Shown in pieces: positions 1 through 10,550 of a stretch of 64,000 nt of DNA. Numbering within the stretch: the stretch's first letter is position 1; each line of letters starts with the position of its first letter. The translations under genes were made by a program, and so were the position numbers. This DNA comes from Deroplatys truncata (taxonomy: Eukaryota; Arthropoda; Insecta; Mantodea; Mantidae), in the NCBI GenBank assembly GCA_030765065.1, contig CM060988.1:200506565-200570564 (forward strand), written 5' to 3'. The notes under the pieces are model-generated. The model was not told the origin of the DNA, ran no database searches, and worked only from the letters and a program-made list of their open reading frames with translations.

Positions 1-141
1 AACAACTGAATGTTGACAGGACTTTAAAAGAATGACAAAGTGCTGAAAAATTTTAATTATTAAAAACGGATATCGGAAATAGCTGACCCTACAAAAATAA
101 AATTATTTTAATTAAACTGTGTGTTTTAAAGAAATCTAATT

Positions 142-286
142 ACTTTCTCTACTACGTATAGTAAGTAGGGGAAGTATTGCATTCCACCCAAAAATTCGAT
201 ACCGAGATTTCACCGGAAATACATGTTTTGAGACCTCCTGAATCCAAAAAAAGCATTTTTGGAAACATGTCCGTGTGTGTGTCTGT

Positions 287-327
<41 letters not shown>

Positions 328-1043
328 TGTGTGTGTGTCTGTGTGTGTGTGAACAGCATAACTCAAAAACGAACAGTCGGATAAGCACCAAACTTGGTAT
401 TTAGGTTCAGTATCTTCCAGAGATGCGACACGAAGGTTTTCAAGAAAATCCCCCCACCCCAAACTACCCTTTACATGGAAGATTTTTCGAAAATTTTAAT
501 TTTCTCAAAAATGGCTCTAACGATTTTGATGAAAATATCATATGTTTAAGATAATGTCATGGGAAATGAAATGTATATCTCGAATTTTCTGGGAATGTCT
601 CCAAAAGTATTCTTTATTGTGAACAACTTTTGCATAACTGGTAAACCATAAGAGATACACAAAATGTTACTACACAAAAAGTGTAGATCGCGTTAAAATA
701 CACAACTTATGTCATATACATTTCTTTTGTTGAGTGAACCGTTTTGGAGATATTGCTTGTTATTTCCTTAAATTTTCCAATACTTATACTTTTTCTCAAA
801 TTCGTTATTCATTTTTTTTATGTCCTGGACATGCAAAGAGAATGGAATGCACCACATAGCAACCAGCGTTAAAATATTTGACTATCGCTTAAAAGCTACC
901 ATATTCCCCTTGCATCTACAAGAAAATTACCAATAAGATTGACATCTCGATATCTCGATTAACATGAAGCATATGGAGAATAAGCGTTTGTAAAAATAGA
1001 TTGTACAAGAGTAGAGAAAGTCATGTGAGTGTAACACATCAGA
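142..1043 (-). mobile_element. R-family element, minus copy
   Basis: A 902-bp copy in minus orientation. On the plus strand it begins ACTTTCTCTACTACGTATAG and ends GTGTAACACATCAGA next to a T8 run. It interrupts an R2 copy at a T-rich spot. It contains the family's TG/CA microsatellite (266-351) at the same place as other copies, between a GACATGTTTCCAAAAATGC-type block and the CTGTTCACAG-type block. No coding capacity is visible. Confidence 0.8.
266..351. repeat. TG/TGTC microsatellite inside R element
   Basis: A run of TG repeats with TC interruptions, about 85 bp. Every intact R copy has a CA-type run at this position, of different length and motif, so it belongs to the element. Confidence 0.9.
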
Positions 1044-1660
1044 TTTTTTTTGTATACTTACATCTATCACTCAACATTTGCCAGTTATACAAGGTCATAC
1101 AAAATTCCTTCCGAATGAAGAGGACTTCACAGGATATTCTCAGAAAATTCAAGATATACGTTTTATATGTCATGTAAATATCTTTGATATATGGTATTTT
1201 AATCAAAATCATTGGAGCCATTTTTCTGAAAATTAAACATTTAAAAAAATCTTCCATGTAAAGGCTGGTTCACAACCAACAAGAACAGTAATGAGAACGA
1301 GAAAGTTGAAATACATGTATTCAAATGGGAATGTTTACCCTGACGGGAAGCCTTCCCGGACCCCGGGAACGGGAAAGAAGAGTTGCCCAACTTTTAACTT
1401 TCTCGTTCTCGTTCCCATGCACGGCATATTAGATTCCTATTGTGCATATTAGACTCTTCACTCTAGAGGTTGTTTTAGGCGGCTGTGACATGAAACTGCC
1501 ACTAGTGCTCTCTATAGTCGCAAGCTGGAAACATGAAAGTGGATGGAATTAGTAGTAAATGTGCTTTCTAACCTCATCCCGACACCCACAAATCTAATCA
1601 GCGTTGGTTCCTCTGGTGAAGGGATCATTTGTAGTTTGTTTATATTGATGCAGTAATTTG

Positions 1661-2416
1661 TGTCATAAATTATTTAAATGTAAAGAATGATTATAATATG
1701 AATATGCATTTTTATGTGACATTGATTTGAGATATTTGTTGATTGTAATTATTGTTGAGAAGTAAGTTTATATGGCCTTACTGAAACTGACAATAATAGC
1801 GTGCAATAATGCAGCGAGGGGGTGAGCTGTTTATCATTATTAGAGACGAGGAAGTTACGTAATGTTGGCGCGTTTTTCTTTAGAATTTGCTGGAAAATTT
1901 TCCCTAGAGCATATGTATTCATAATTTTCATTGGATATAAAAATAGACGCTAATGTTGGCGCGTTTTATTAGCCAACAGCAGCTCGGTTATAATCTTTAG
2001 GCATATCGGGGTGTAGGAGTATAAAAAGGGCTAGATTAGAGGTAGACCCCGTCAGTTCATCAAAAATCTTTGTACACTACACGTCGTCTTCACGTCAGTT
2101 CGTCGAAAACATTTGTACGTTACACGTCGCCTTCAGTCCAGCAGAAATATTTGTACAGTACACGTCGGCTATCGATTCGCAAGTTACGCGTAGCAGAGTT
2201 ATGAAAAATCTAAAGTGTTGTAAAGTTAATTATACAAAAAGTTGAAGTACGCAAATTAAGAATGATCAGTAATGAAGTTATTATAACAGTTTCAGTTTGG
2301 CGAGTGTCAAGATCAAAGTGTAAATGTGATAGTGAATGTGTTCGACAATAAAAAGTGTAAAACAAATTCTTTCATCAGTGTTATCTTTGGATAAAAAATT
2401 CCTTTCCGTTTACACA
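1661..2416 (+). mobile_element. Probable solo LTR inserted in element G
   Basis: This stretch is absent from the sister G copy at 35419-36238. It starts TGTCATAAATT and ends around TTTACACA (TG...CA), has a TATA box at 2020, an arthropod TCAGT initiator at 2052 and a poly(A) signal AATAAA near 2347. A unit of about 43 nt starting CGTCAGTTC is repeated three times just after the initiator (about 2048-2175). A 16-17 nt motif TAATGTTGGCGCGTTTT occurs twice upstream (1861 and 1951). Exact ends and target duplication are uncertain, and extra insert sequence (2417-2640) is unassigned. Confidence 0.5.
2020..2056 (+). promoter_or_regulatory. TATA plus TCAGT core promoter of the LTR
   Basis: TATAAAAAGGG starts at 2020 and TCAGT lies at 2052-2056, putting the initiator A 34 nt downstream. 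This is the usual arthropod TATA/Inr spacing. Whether it is active cannot be told. Confidence 0.5.
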
Positions 2417-3483
2417 ACCTGTATAAAGAGAAGTGCTCGACCAAAAAGATAATAGCTAGCCGGAGGACAATGAACCAAAATTAAATAAAATAAAAGTAGC
2501 ATTCTTTCAAACAAACACTAATACTGCCGCAAATTGCTAACACTAGATGGAGCTAACAAACCTAACAAAGAATCACGTCACAAAATGGCTTCACCACGTG
2601 GAGTAAACACAAATACACAAACATTAGAAGTATACCATTGCAATATGCAAGTTAAAGCTGGCTATTAATGGAAAAAGCTACAAAGAACAGCTAAAACCGG
2701 TGGAAATGAAAAAAGAACAATAAACAATTTTAATGTATGCCATTAAATAAAGGAATGAAAGCTTGGCATAAGTAGAGGGATCAGAAATGTAATGGATATA
2801 CATTTAGATGTTTACTCTATCGAATTTTGACATTGGCTTGGCTAAATTGGAAGTAGGTGAAAAAATGTCATTGGTCAGTTAAATACAAATGAAATCCCAA
2901 TGCGCAAAATCGGCTTTCACTTTGTGATCGATATGCATTCCCATTCTCGTTACCGGGCTGTTGTGAACCAATATCTTGTTTGGTGTATTGCTTCCCGTTC
3001 TCGTTTCCATTCTGGTTACCATTCTCGGGCGGTTGTGAACCAGCCTTATAGGAAAGTTTGGTGGCGGATTTTTTTCAATACCTCCTTGTCGCATCTTTAG
3101 AAGAAACTGAGCTTATATACCAAGTTTGGTATTTATCTGACTTTTTGTTTTTGAGTTATGCTGTTCACAGACATGTGTGCCTTTTCTAAAACTCTCTTTT
3201 TGGATTCAGAGAACCTCAAAACATGTATTTCTGGTGAAATCTAGATATCAATGCAATGGGTGAAATGCAATACCTTCTCTTCTCTACCTACTATGTATGT
3301 GGTAAGGAAAGTAATAAAGATATACATTTTATTTATCATGTTCGAAACATTAAACATGTTACATTTTAATAAAAATCATTAGTCCATTTTTGAGAGAGAT
3401 GAAATAAGATACATTTTAATTTTTTTTTTTTTTTACATCTTTGTGTTTCATTCTTGATGCTGAATTAAAAATAGCAAGTTTGG

Positions 3484-3900
3484 ACTTTACCAAGCGGGAT
3501 GGCTCAGATGGTAATGTATGTGGCCTGCATTTGGTAGGTCCCAGGTTCAAACTCCCGGGGCTGACTGAAGGATTTTTTTGCAGTTCTCCTCAGTTGTTTG
3601 GCAAATGCTGGGTTAGATACTTTGATCAGCAAATTTTCCTATGATCCCTTTCATTTCCTTCTTCTTCACCGCCATATCAGGTATTGGGCTGATCACCCAT
3701 GCTGGATATGCTATGATCCAGAGTTTGCTTGCTCCTCTACAGGCATTGGCGTAAGTCCTTGGGAGTGTAAGTCCTACAAAAAGGAGGAGGAGAATGGAGT
3801 GTCGAACACTGGATTGCATGTCAAGCAACACTCACTGTCTGTCATAGCTGTAGCACTTGATGTCACATCAAACTGAAAAACACCACTAAGGAGCGCAGTT
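3484..3900 (+). mobile_element. tRNA-derived SINE-like repeat
   Basis: The head resembles a tRNA: GGGATGGCTCAGATGG fits a Pol III A box and CCAGGTTCAAACTCCCGG fits a B box, about 45 nt apart. A non-tRNA body follows. Ends and target duplications were not resolved, so extents are approximate. Confidence 0.5.
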
Positions 3901-4054
3901 GCTTATATATGGTTGATGAGTTTTCTGAAAAGTCCGAGAGAGACGGAAGCATCCAGAACTCTCTCCTTGCTGAGAGTTCTCCTTTCTCCCTCTCCTACTA
4001 ATCCACTGCGTACTGTTGAAAGTCACAGTGTCCAGCAGCTGGCTTCATCACAAT

Positions 4055-4190
4055 AGAGCTTTTACTAAAAATGCTTCTTTTTGAGTTCAGGGGATTCCAA
4101 AATATATATTTCCGGTGAAATCTTAATATAAAATTTTTGGATGTAATATAATAATTCCTCTACCTAGTATAGGTAGGTGGTAGAGAAAGC
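4055..4190 (+). repeat. R/R2 3'-end fragment
   Basis: It matches the last part of the R family: GGGATTCCAAAATATATATT, CCGGTGAAATCTTAATATA, TTTTTGGATGTAATA and the terminal GGTAGAGAAAGC. The rest of the element is missing. Confidence 0.65.
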
Positions 4191-4541
4191 AAAAGTATAT
4201 TTAAAGTACAACTATTATCCTCACAATTACAAAATATAGAACAAATTCAAATCTATAGGAGTGTACACTTGGTCAATTTAAAACTGGCTGGCATCTCAGA
4301 GATGGAGGTCAAATCGGGTACTTGCATGAACTCAGGGCAGCCAGTCTTTGTTTACAAGACTGTGTATATTCTTGTAGTACACCTTGGGGAACACAATTAT
4401 AACCACAAAAGTCTTTCTGGAAAACAATTCATACACGAGATTTCAAACAGACAGATGTTTCAGAGTGTTTCAACACTGAATATTTGTAACCAAAATACGC
4501 ACTTTATTCATTTATGGTTCTCAAGTGGAGTACACTTACTG

Positions 4542-4625
4542 CGGCACTCTTAGCTCAGTGGTAGAATCAGCTTACTATTCCTGAGCTTGCAAGTTCAAAT
4601 CTCAGTGGAGCTACTGACCTTTTTT
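4542..4625 (+). repeat. tRNA-like sequence, probably a SINE head
   Basis: CTTAGCTCAGTGGTAGAATC fits an A box and GCAAGTTCAAATCTC a B box, followed by a T7 run. The flanks do not form a convincing seven-base acceptor stem, so I read a tRNA relic or short SINE, not a working tRNA gene. Confidence 0.45.
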
Positions 4626-5198
4626 TCCTTTCTTCCCCTTTCATTTTAAATACATGAGCAAAAATATAACAGATTTTTCTTCATTTTTTATGTATCTGGC
4701 ATTTACTTAGTAATCTGTCATATTGATAGATGGCAACAATGATATTAACTTATCGCTAAGAGGTGGTTTCATATGTAGTCAATTTAATGTTATAATTACA
4801 AATTTTGCCATTATTGTAGTAATTATATTTGTAAGTAAAATGAAGCAACACAGGCAATATTATTTAAGTATATTACAGTAAAACAAGAAGTAAAAAAATC
4901 ATAATCCACTACAAAGAATCTAACTTGAGTTGCTTGCACAAAAGTTAAGTAGCTTAACCACTGCTCCATGCCAAACACAGTGTGGAAGCAGCCCTAATCA
5001 GTGCCTTGTGGTTTGTATTACAGAGTTAGACAAAGTGGCACATAGGAGTTGACGGTTCTCACTCGAAGGGACTTTCAAAAATTTAACTACTCAAGAGATG
5101 GCCAATTTAGTTTGACAGAGTGTGCAAAAAACTAAAACTGTATTTTTTTGGCAATTCTTCTAGTACAACGCTGCATTATTTCAATTGTAAAACATATA

Positions 5199-6537
5199 CA
5201 GTAAAAGCTGTCCTCAGCGGAATTGAACCGGGCTCTTAAACATTTCCATTAAAGATATGTTTCCGTTTAACGAAGGTAGGCCTAGGCTATTAACAAAGTT
5301 AAACCATAAACATACATAAATGGACAGACTGAGATTAAAAAAATGCATGTACCTAATTCAGTTGTATATTTAAATATTTCTGCTACAATATAATACACAC
5401 CAAAACTTATAATGAACAAAAAATAGCTGTATATATGATTTGTTTATTTATTCCAGTAGTCAAGGAGAGATTTCTGCACACATTGCTGCTTAGCTGCTCG
5501 ACTTACCACAAACACTTTAGCCTGAGAAATCACACAAACATACGCAAGTCAGGTTCGTATCCTTCGATCATTGAAGGTAGTTTAGCAATCCAATCAGCGA
5601 TGGTTTCAATATTGTCATTCGATTCACCACGAAGTTCGTTAAAAACTATCTGATGCCTTTTGCGGAAACTCTCCAACCGTCCATTAGATGCTTAATTCAG
5701 TGTTACCCAGTTTTTCAGCTACATTTTTAATGTATTCCTGTAACATAGGCCCCAATATGCAGTGATGTTTTTGCCCTTAAACTAACGAACCACTCCCACA
5801 CTATTTATTAATGTCCTGGTTTTCAGCTTTCTTAAGTTCTCTCTTTATTTTTCCATTACCACAATTTTCCTACCGCTTCAGAATTTCTGTTTTCTTCTTT
5901 AGAATCTCGTAAACTTGAGTTTTGCCTATGTTGAACATCTTCACGATCTGCTTCTCACTCAATTTATCACGTTCACTAGCATAAATCACTTTCACTCTCG
6001 TGTTAAGATCTAGCACAACTCTTGTTTTCGAAGCCATGGCCACTACTGCAAAACTAAATCATCCCTATGTAAGTTTAGAGGTGTACCGTTAAGAGCTGTA
6101 TTCTATGATGTCTGACAAGTCAGAGCAGGAAACGGAAAGGAAAGAGACAACAATAAAAGACAATCGGCCTTGCTTATTGTTAACTTAACTATGCAGTGAA
6201 GGATGGGTGTGACAGGTTTCTCAATATTCGGACCGTCATTAGCGCACCCCCCTCCTAGACTGGTCAGGTAGCAGCAAAATGGTCATGTTTCAACTCAAAC
6301 ATCAAGTACATAGAGCAGACAACGCAGACTTTCACAGGGTGCCTGAAAATGTTGTAAACTCTGTATTTCGGAACTGTAAAGTTTCTGTTAAAAGGCATAC
6401 TTTGAATTCTGTTGTCCACGTAAGACAGTTTTCGTTTAATAAATGTTTTTCACCCCAAAATTCATAGGACCATGAAATATTTGTGTTTAAGACAGATTTT
6501 CGTTTAACAAGGGGTCTGTTGAAGGCAGGTTTTACTG
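5199..6537 (-). mobile_element. pogo/Tigger-type transposon, internally deleted
   Basis: Inverted ends begin CAGTAAAAGCTG (left) and CAGTAAAACCTG (right, complement), with TA next to the left end, as in pogo/Tigger. On the minus strand from 6036 a transposase start reads MASKTRVVLDLNTRVKVIYA, then a helix-turn-helix stretch KQIVKMFNIGKTQVYEILKK (CENP-B/pipsqueak type). Further on comes GRLESFRKRHQIVFNELRGE and KLPSMIEGYEP. The catalytic part is missing and stops interrupt the frame. The TA on the right end has decayed to TG. Confidence 0.75.
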
Positions 6538-6596
6538 TGTTTGTAATTTATAAAGAAATATATCATCCAGAAGCAGAACAAGGTGAGTGTACTAAC

Positions 6597-6692
6597 CTCT
6601 AATATCCTTGCAATGATTTGTCTCTGATCAAGGAACTCCTCATTGGAGGCTGTCGTGTCTGGATAACATATCATGTGTAGCAGTCTCTGGGC
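6597..6692 (-). CDS. MED12: MED12 exon (last in window)
   Basis: A 96-nt exon (32 codons, phase 0 at both ends) with acceptor TATTTTTGCAG and donor GTTAGT. It reads AQRLLHMICYPDTTASNEEF then LDQRQIIARILE, directly continuing the TPKQ of the previous exon. The expected next MED12 block (a tryptophan-containing LDQW-type stretch) could not be found between 1 and 6596 on this strand, so the next exon lies beyond the window. Confidence 0.92.
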
Positions 6693-6832
6693 CTGCAAAA
6701 ATATTGTCTTTGAGCTGTACAGCAACTAACAATGTCAACAAATATATTACATAATGTTACATAACTAACTATTATAGCAAAAAATTATTTACAACAGTAT
6801 TACTAGGTATTATAAGTGTACACATAACTTAC

Positions 6833-8119
6833 GAGGGCGGATTGATAACTCAGTAACTTTTTAAAGAAAATAAACAATTTTTTCCAAAAAATCAATTTAA
6901 TTTCCCAACATAGTCTCCTTTCAATTCAATACATGTTGTCCAACGTTTCTCCAATTTTTTTAACCCTTGCAAAAAAATATGATTTTTCAAAGTCTGCAAA
7001 ATATGAGGTTGTTTCTGCCATGATGTGTTCACTGGACGTGAATTTCTTCCCAGCGAGCCAATTTTTCAGGTTTGCGAAGAGGAAGAAGTCGTTCGAAGCC
7101 AAATTTGGAGAATATGGTGGGTGAGGTAGCAGTTTGTAGCCCAATTCCACAAATTTTGTGATGACAATGGCTGACTTGTGTGCAGGTGCATTATCCTGGT
7201 GAAAGAGAACCTTTTTCTTCACCAAATGGAGTCATTTCTTTAACAATTGTTTGTGTAACTGATCCAGCGCAATGCGGCGTAACATAAACCTGTGATCGTT
7301 TTACCCTTTTCCAGGTAGTGGATGTCTATCACCCCTTGTGAATCCCAAAAGACAGCTGCTATGATTTTTCCTGCAGACAGAATGGTTTTCACTTTCTTTG
7401 GAGCAGGTTCGCTGAAGGAAATCCACTGCTTTGATTGTTGTTTGGTTTCAGGTTGATAGTAATGGATCCAAGTTTCATCAACCGTGATATAACGCTACAT
7501 AAACTCATTTGGATTGTGTTGGAACATGTTCAAACATCCCTGTGAAATGGTCACACGATTCCGATTGCTCTCAACTGTGAGCAGTCACAGCACCCATCTT
7601 GCTGACAGCTTTCTCATACCCAAAATTTCATGCAGAATGTTATACACCCGTTCACTCAAGATGTTTACAGTGTTGGCTATCTCACGGATTTTCACTCGGC
7701 GCTCTTCCAACACAATATCGTGAACTTTGTTCACCATTTCTTCTGCTGTGACGCCAACCGCCGACCTGTGTGCACAGTATCTCTTTGTGTTCGAATGGCC
7801 ACATCAAAATTCTGTGAACCATGCCATGTGATGGAGCACAGTCCCCATAATACTTATTCAGCTTTTCTTTGGCTTCCTTCACCATCTTACCACGCAAAAA
7901 GTAGTGCTTTATCAGAACACGAAATTCACTTTTCTCCATTTTCTACAAAGCAAACACACATCTGCTTATTTTAGACCTCTCAACAATGTTCTAAGAAACA
8001 AGTGACGATGAATTCCTGCGATTATACCCAGAATAGATGTAAGACTTGGGTGCAAACAAGAAACCTGTGATTAGAACGTTATCTCTCATCAAAGTCATGG
8101 ACTTATCAATTCGCCCTCG
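6833..8119 (-). mobile_element. mariner, near full length, broken transposase
   Basis: This 1287-bp element is flanked by TA (6831-6832 and 8120-8121). The inverted ends are CGAGGGCGGATTGATAACTC and CGAGGGCGAATTGATAAGTC. The minus-strand transposase begins at 7939 (MEKSEFRVLIKHYFLRGK) and ends near 6926. HQDNAPAHKS and NLASNDFFLF hold two aspartates separated by 34 residues, the mariner DD34D spacing. A frameshift or stop zone between about 7225 and 7682 splits the reading frame, so it is not active. Confidence 0.9.
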
Positions 8120-8221
8120 TATATAAAATTACATTAGCTAAATATGGTAGTGCAGAAAGCTAAACCCCGCCCAAGACAGACATAAATCAAAAGCTTGTGT
8201 ATATTCTTTTAAACCTCCTTT

Positions 8222-8305
8222 ATCGCACAGGTAAAGCCGCATACGCGGCTAGGTACTGTGGCGATTATATTCCGCCCAGGTAAACCTGGGCGACCTGTTC
8301 TCGAT
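8222..8305. ncRNA. Candidate three-way-junction RNA structure
   Basis: Paired segments enclose one another: ATCG (8222) with CGAT (8302); ACAGGT (8227) with ACCTGT (8293); hairpin AGCCGC-ATAC-GCGGCT (8235-8250); hairpin CGCCCAGG-TAAA-CCTGGGCG (8273-8292). Both hairpins have four-base loops. It lies 100 bp beyond the mariner and about 115 nt past the stop of the minus-strand LINE, so it could belong to that LINE's 3' untranslated region. No function is assigned. Confidence 0.4.
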
Positions 8306-8409
8306 TGCTGGATGGCTGGATCTATCTTAAAATAACAGAACAAAATGACTGGTAAAATAATAGTAAGCTTACGTAGCACATTATGGAATTATAGACACAA
8401 ATACAATTA

Positions 8410-10060
8410 CCTATCTATTATATTTCAAAATACTCATGTACTGAGTAATAAGGTGTATTAACTAACCATTCATACAGCTTATTCTTATAAGTTGATGCTA
8501 AACATAGTTTTAGGTCTAAAGGTAAATTATTGTAAAAGTTTATATCTAATATTTCAAAACACTTCTGAAGTGTGGTTAATCTGTGGTAAGGCACATTAAT
8601 ATGATGACCAGCTCTTGTGTTATACATATGTATTTCTTGTCTATTTTGGAATTCAAATAAGTGACTTTTATATACAATAATACAGTGTGGATGTATAAGT
8701 TAATAACAATCATTACTTTTAATTTAATAAATAATGGTTTGCAGTGTGCTAGCTTGGACTCATCTGAGATAATTCAAATAACCTTTTTTTGCAGTAAAAG
8801 TAATTCAGTAACAGTTTCCCCAGAGTAAAATTCCATATGTTAATATACTTTGGAAGAACACGAAATAGGCTGATCTAATATGTGCCCCAGGTGTGTGGAC
8901 TTTCAAGTTTTCATCAAATGAACAAACTCTGGAAAGTTTGGACATTAGTTAATTAATATGTGGTGCCCACGACAATTTATTACCCATTATACCTAAAAAT
9001 GTTATGTTTTCTGAACTATTTCTTGTAGGGGCCTCTCTTAAATTAAATATCTTATTTTGTGTTTTATTCCCTTTAAGTAAAAATCCATTGGCTTTGAACC
9101 ATTTGTCAGCTTGCATTAAAGTGTTCTCCGCTATGGATTTAAGCATCTGCAAATCTGCACTAATGTCAAGAAAAGTAGCGTCGTCTGCATACAGATCTGA
9201 GTGAGTGAGTGAGTGAGTGAGTGAGTGAGTGAGTGAGTGAGTGAGTGAGTGAGTGAGTGAGTGAGTGAGTGAGTGAGTGAGTGAGTGAGTGAGTGAGTGA
9301 GTGAGTGAGTGAGTGAGTGAGTGAGTGAGTGAGTGAGTGAGTGAGTGAGTGAGTGAGTGAGTGAGTGAGTGAGTGAGTGAGTGAGTGAGTGAGTGAGTGA
9401 GTGAGTGAGTGAGTGAGTGAGTGAGTGAGTGAGTGAGTGAGTGAGTGAGTGAGTGAGTGAGTGAGTGAGTGAGTGAGTGAGTGAGTGAGTGAGTGAGTGA
9501 GTGAGTGAGTGAGTGAGTGAGTGAGTGAGTGAGTGAGTGAGTGAGTGAGTGAGTGAGTGAGTGAGTGAGTGAGTGAGTGAGTGAGTGAGTGAGTGAGTGA
9601 GTGAGTGAGTGAGTGAGTGAGTGAGTGAGTGAGTGAGTGAGTGAGTGAGTGAGTGAGTGAGTGAGTGAGTGAGTGAGTGAGTGAGTGAGTGAGTGAGTGA
9701 GTGAGTGAGTGAGTGAGTGAGTGAGTGAGTGAGTGAGTGAGTGAGTGAGTGAGTGAGTGAGTGAGTGAGTGAGTGAGTATGCAGGTTGAGAGATCATTTG
9801 TTATTAATAAAAATAATAAAGGTCCAAGAATTGAACCCTGTGGAACACCATTTGACCTCAGCCATATTTGATCTCTTATTTCCTATACAAACCACTTGTT
9901 TACGATTTGCCAAATAGGATCTGAGAAGATATTTTGCAAGACTTTTTATGCCATAGTAAATTAATTTGCTAATTATGTAAGTGTGGTCTATGCAGTCAAA
10001 TGCCTTACTGAGGTCACAGAAGGTAGCCGGCACAATTTTTCGATTCAAAGGCTGTAAGTA
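8410..10060 (-). mobile_element. LINE remnant with reverse transcriptase pieces
   Basis: Minus-strand pieces of a non-LTR reverse transcriptase in proper order: VPATFCDLSKAFDCIDHTYI and IIFINNK (10048-9794), then SDLYADDATFLDISADLQ and NITFLGIMGNKLSWAPHIN (9198-8949), then the C-terminal block YNTRAGHHINVPYHRLTT to YYSVHEYFEI with a stop at 8418. LYADD is the catalytic motif. A perfect tetranucleotide array splits the palm domain. The 5' part is missing and frames are broken. The style fits the CR1/Jockey group. Confidence 0.8.
9199..9778. repeat. (GTGA)n array, about 145 perfect units
   Basis: About 580 bp of uninterrupted GTGA on the plus strand (CACT-type on the minus, reading Leu-Thr-His-Ser repeats). 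It sits inside the LINE between the FIN(D)L-type block and LYADD. Confidence 0.97.
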
Positions 10061-10550
10061 CTTTTCTTAGCAGTGAAACTATAGCATCAATACCACCTTG
10101 CACCTAACAAACCTTCACAAATACATAACTGTTATTCACAAGGGGTCTAAAGGTGAACCAAGAAAAAAAATTCAAATTTGAGTATGTACTGTTCGCCAAC
10201 GGAAAGAAAGTCCCTGACAGGAATGTGCTAACCTTATTTGTTTGGAAAAAGTGCGACAAGGACAGTAAATGTGTGACAGATAACGCATGCTATGCAAGGA
10301 GTAAAACCATTCAACTGAGCTGTCGTGTGTGTCATAAATAAGGGTAACATAAGCAAGTAGGCAGGGTTCGGACTGTGTCTAATCAGCAATTTCCCCTCTG
10401 CCCTTCATTCCCCGGGGACTTCCTTTGCTGTGGAAGACAGTAAGAAAGGAGTAAATATGAGAAATCAAACAAACATAATAAGCAGTATGAGGTGGCATAT
10501 GACTATATTTACCTAGGGATTAAAATGGATGGAGAAAGTAGGTGGGACAA

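Larger units (their letters stand above)
1259..3048. mobile_element. TIR element G, copy 1, with LTR-like insert
   Basis: The ends are inverted repeats: left AAGGCTGGTTCACAACC and right GGTTGTGAACCAGCCTT, each followed inward by GAGAACGAGAA-type sequence. Copies occur at 35419-36238 (about 820 bp, nearest to an empty form) and 24107-26106. Copy 1 has about 1 kb extra between roughly 1645 and 2640 that copy 2 lacks. No transposase is visible, so this is non-autonomous. I could not settle the target duplication or the superfamily. Confidence 0.65.
1..3320 (+). repeat. Old R2-family copy, split by two insertions
   Basis: Three pieces (1-141, 1044-1258, 3049-3320) form one plus-strand copy of the older R2 repeat. 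They read in order like the copy at 13520-15285: ACAACTGAA...GACAGGACTTTAAAAGAATG, then TTTAAAGAAATCT, TGCCAGTTATACAAG, then the 3' part with AGTTTGGTATTTATCTGAC, AGTTATGCTGTTCACAGAC and the terminal GGTAAGGAAAGTAA. The gaps are filled by an R element (142-1043) and by a TIR element (1259-3048). Its left end is outside the window. Confidence 0.75.

Noticed and set aside
4542-4625. Functional tRNA gene
   Set aside because: A and B boxes are present but the acceptor and T stems do not pair well, so I listed it only as a tRNA-like relic.
6926-7225. Active mariner transposase
   Set aside because: Catalytic spacing is kept, but the frame is broken between about 7225 and 7682.
8949-9797. 282-residue open frame of Leu-Thr-His-Ser repeats
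   Set aside because: It is the GTGA microsatellite read through into LINE sequence, not a repeat protein gene.
10153-10341. 62-residue frame with several cysteines
   Set aside because: It has C-x-x-C at its end and a tidy stop, but no family I recognise and no splice or promoter context; probably chance.
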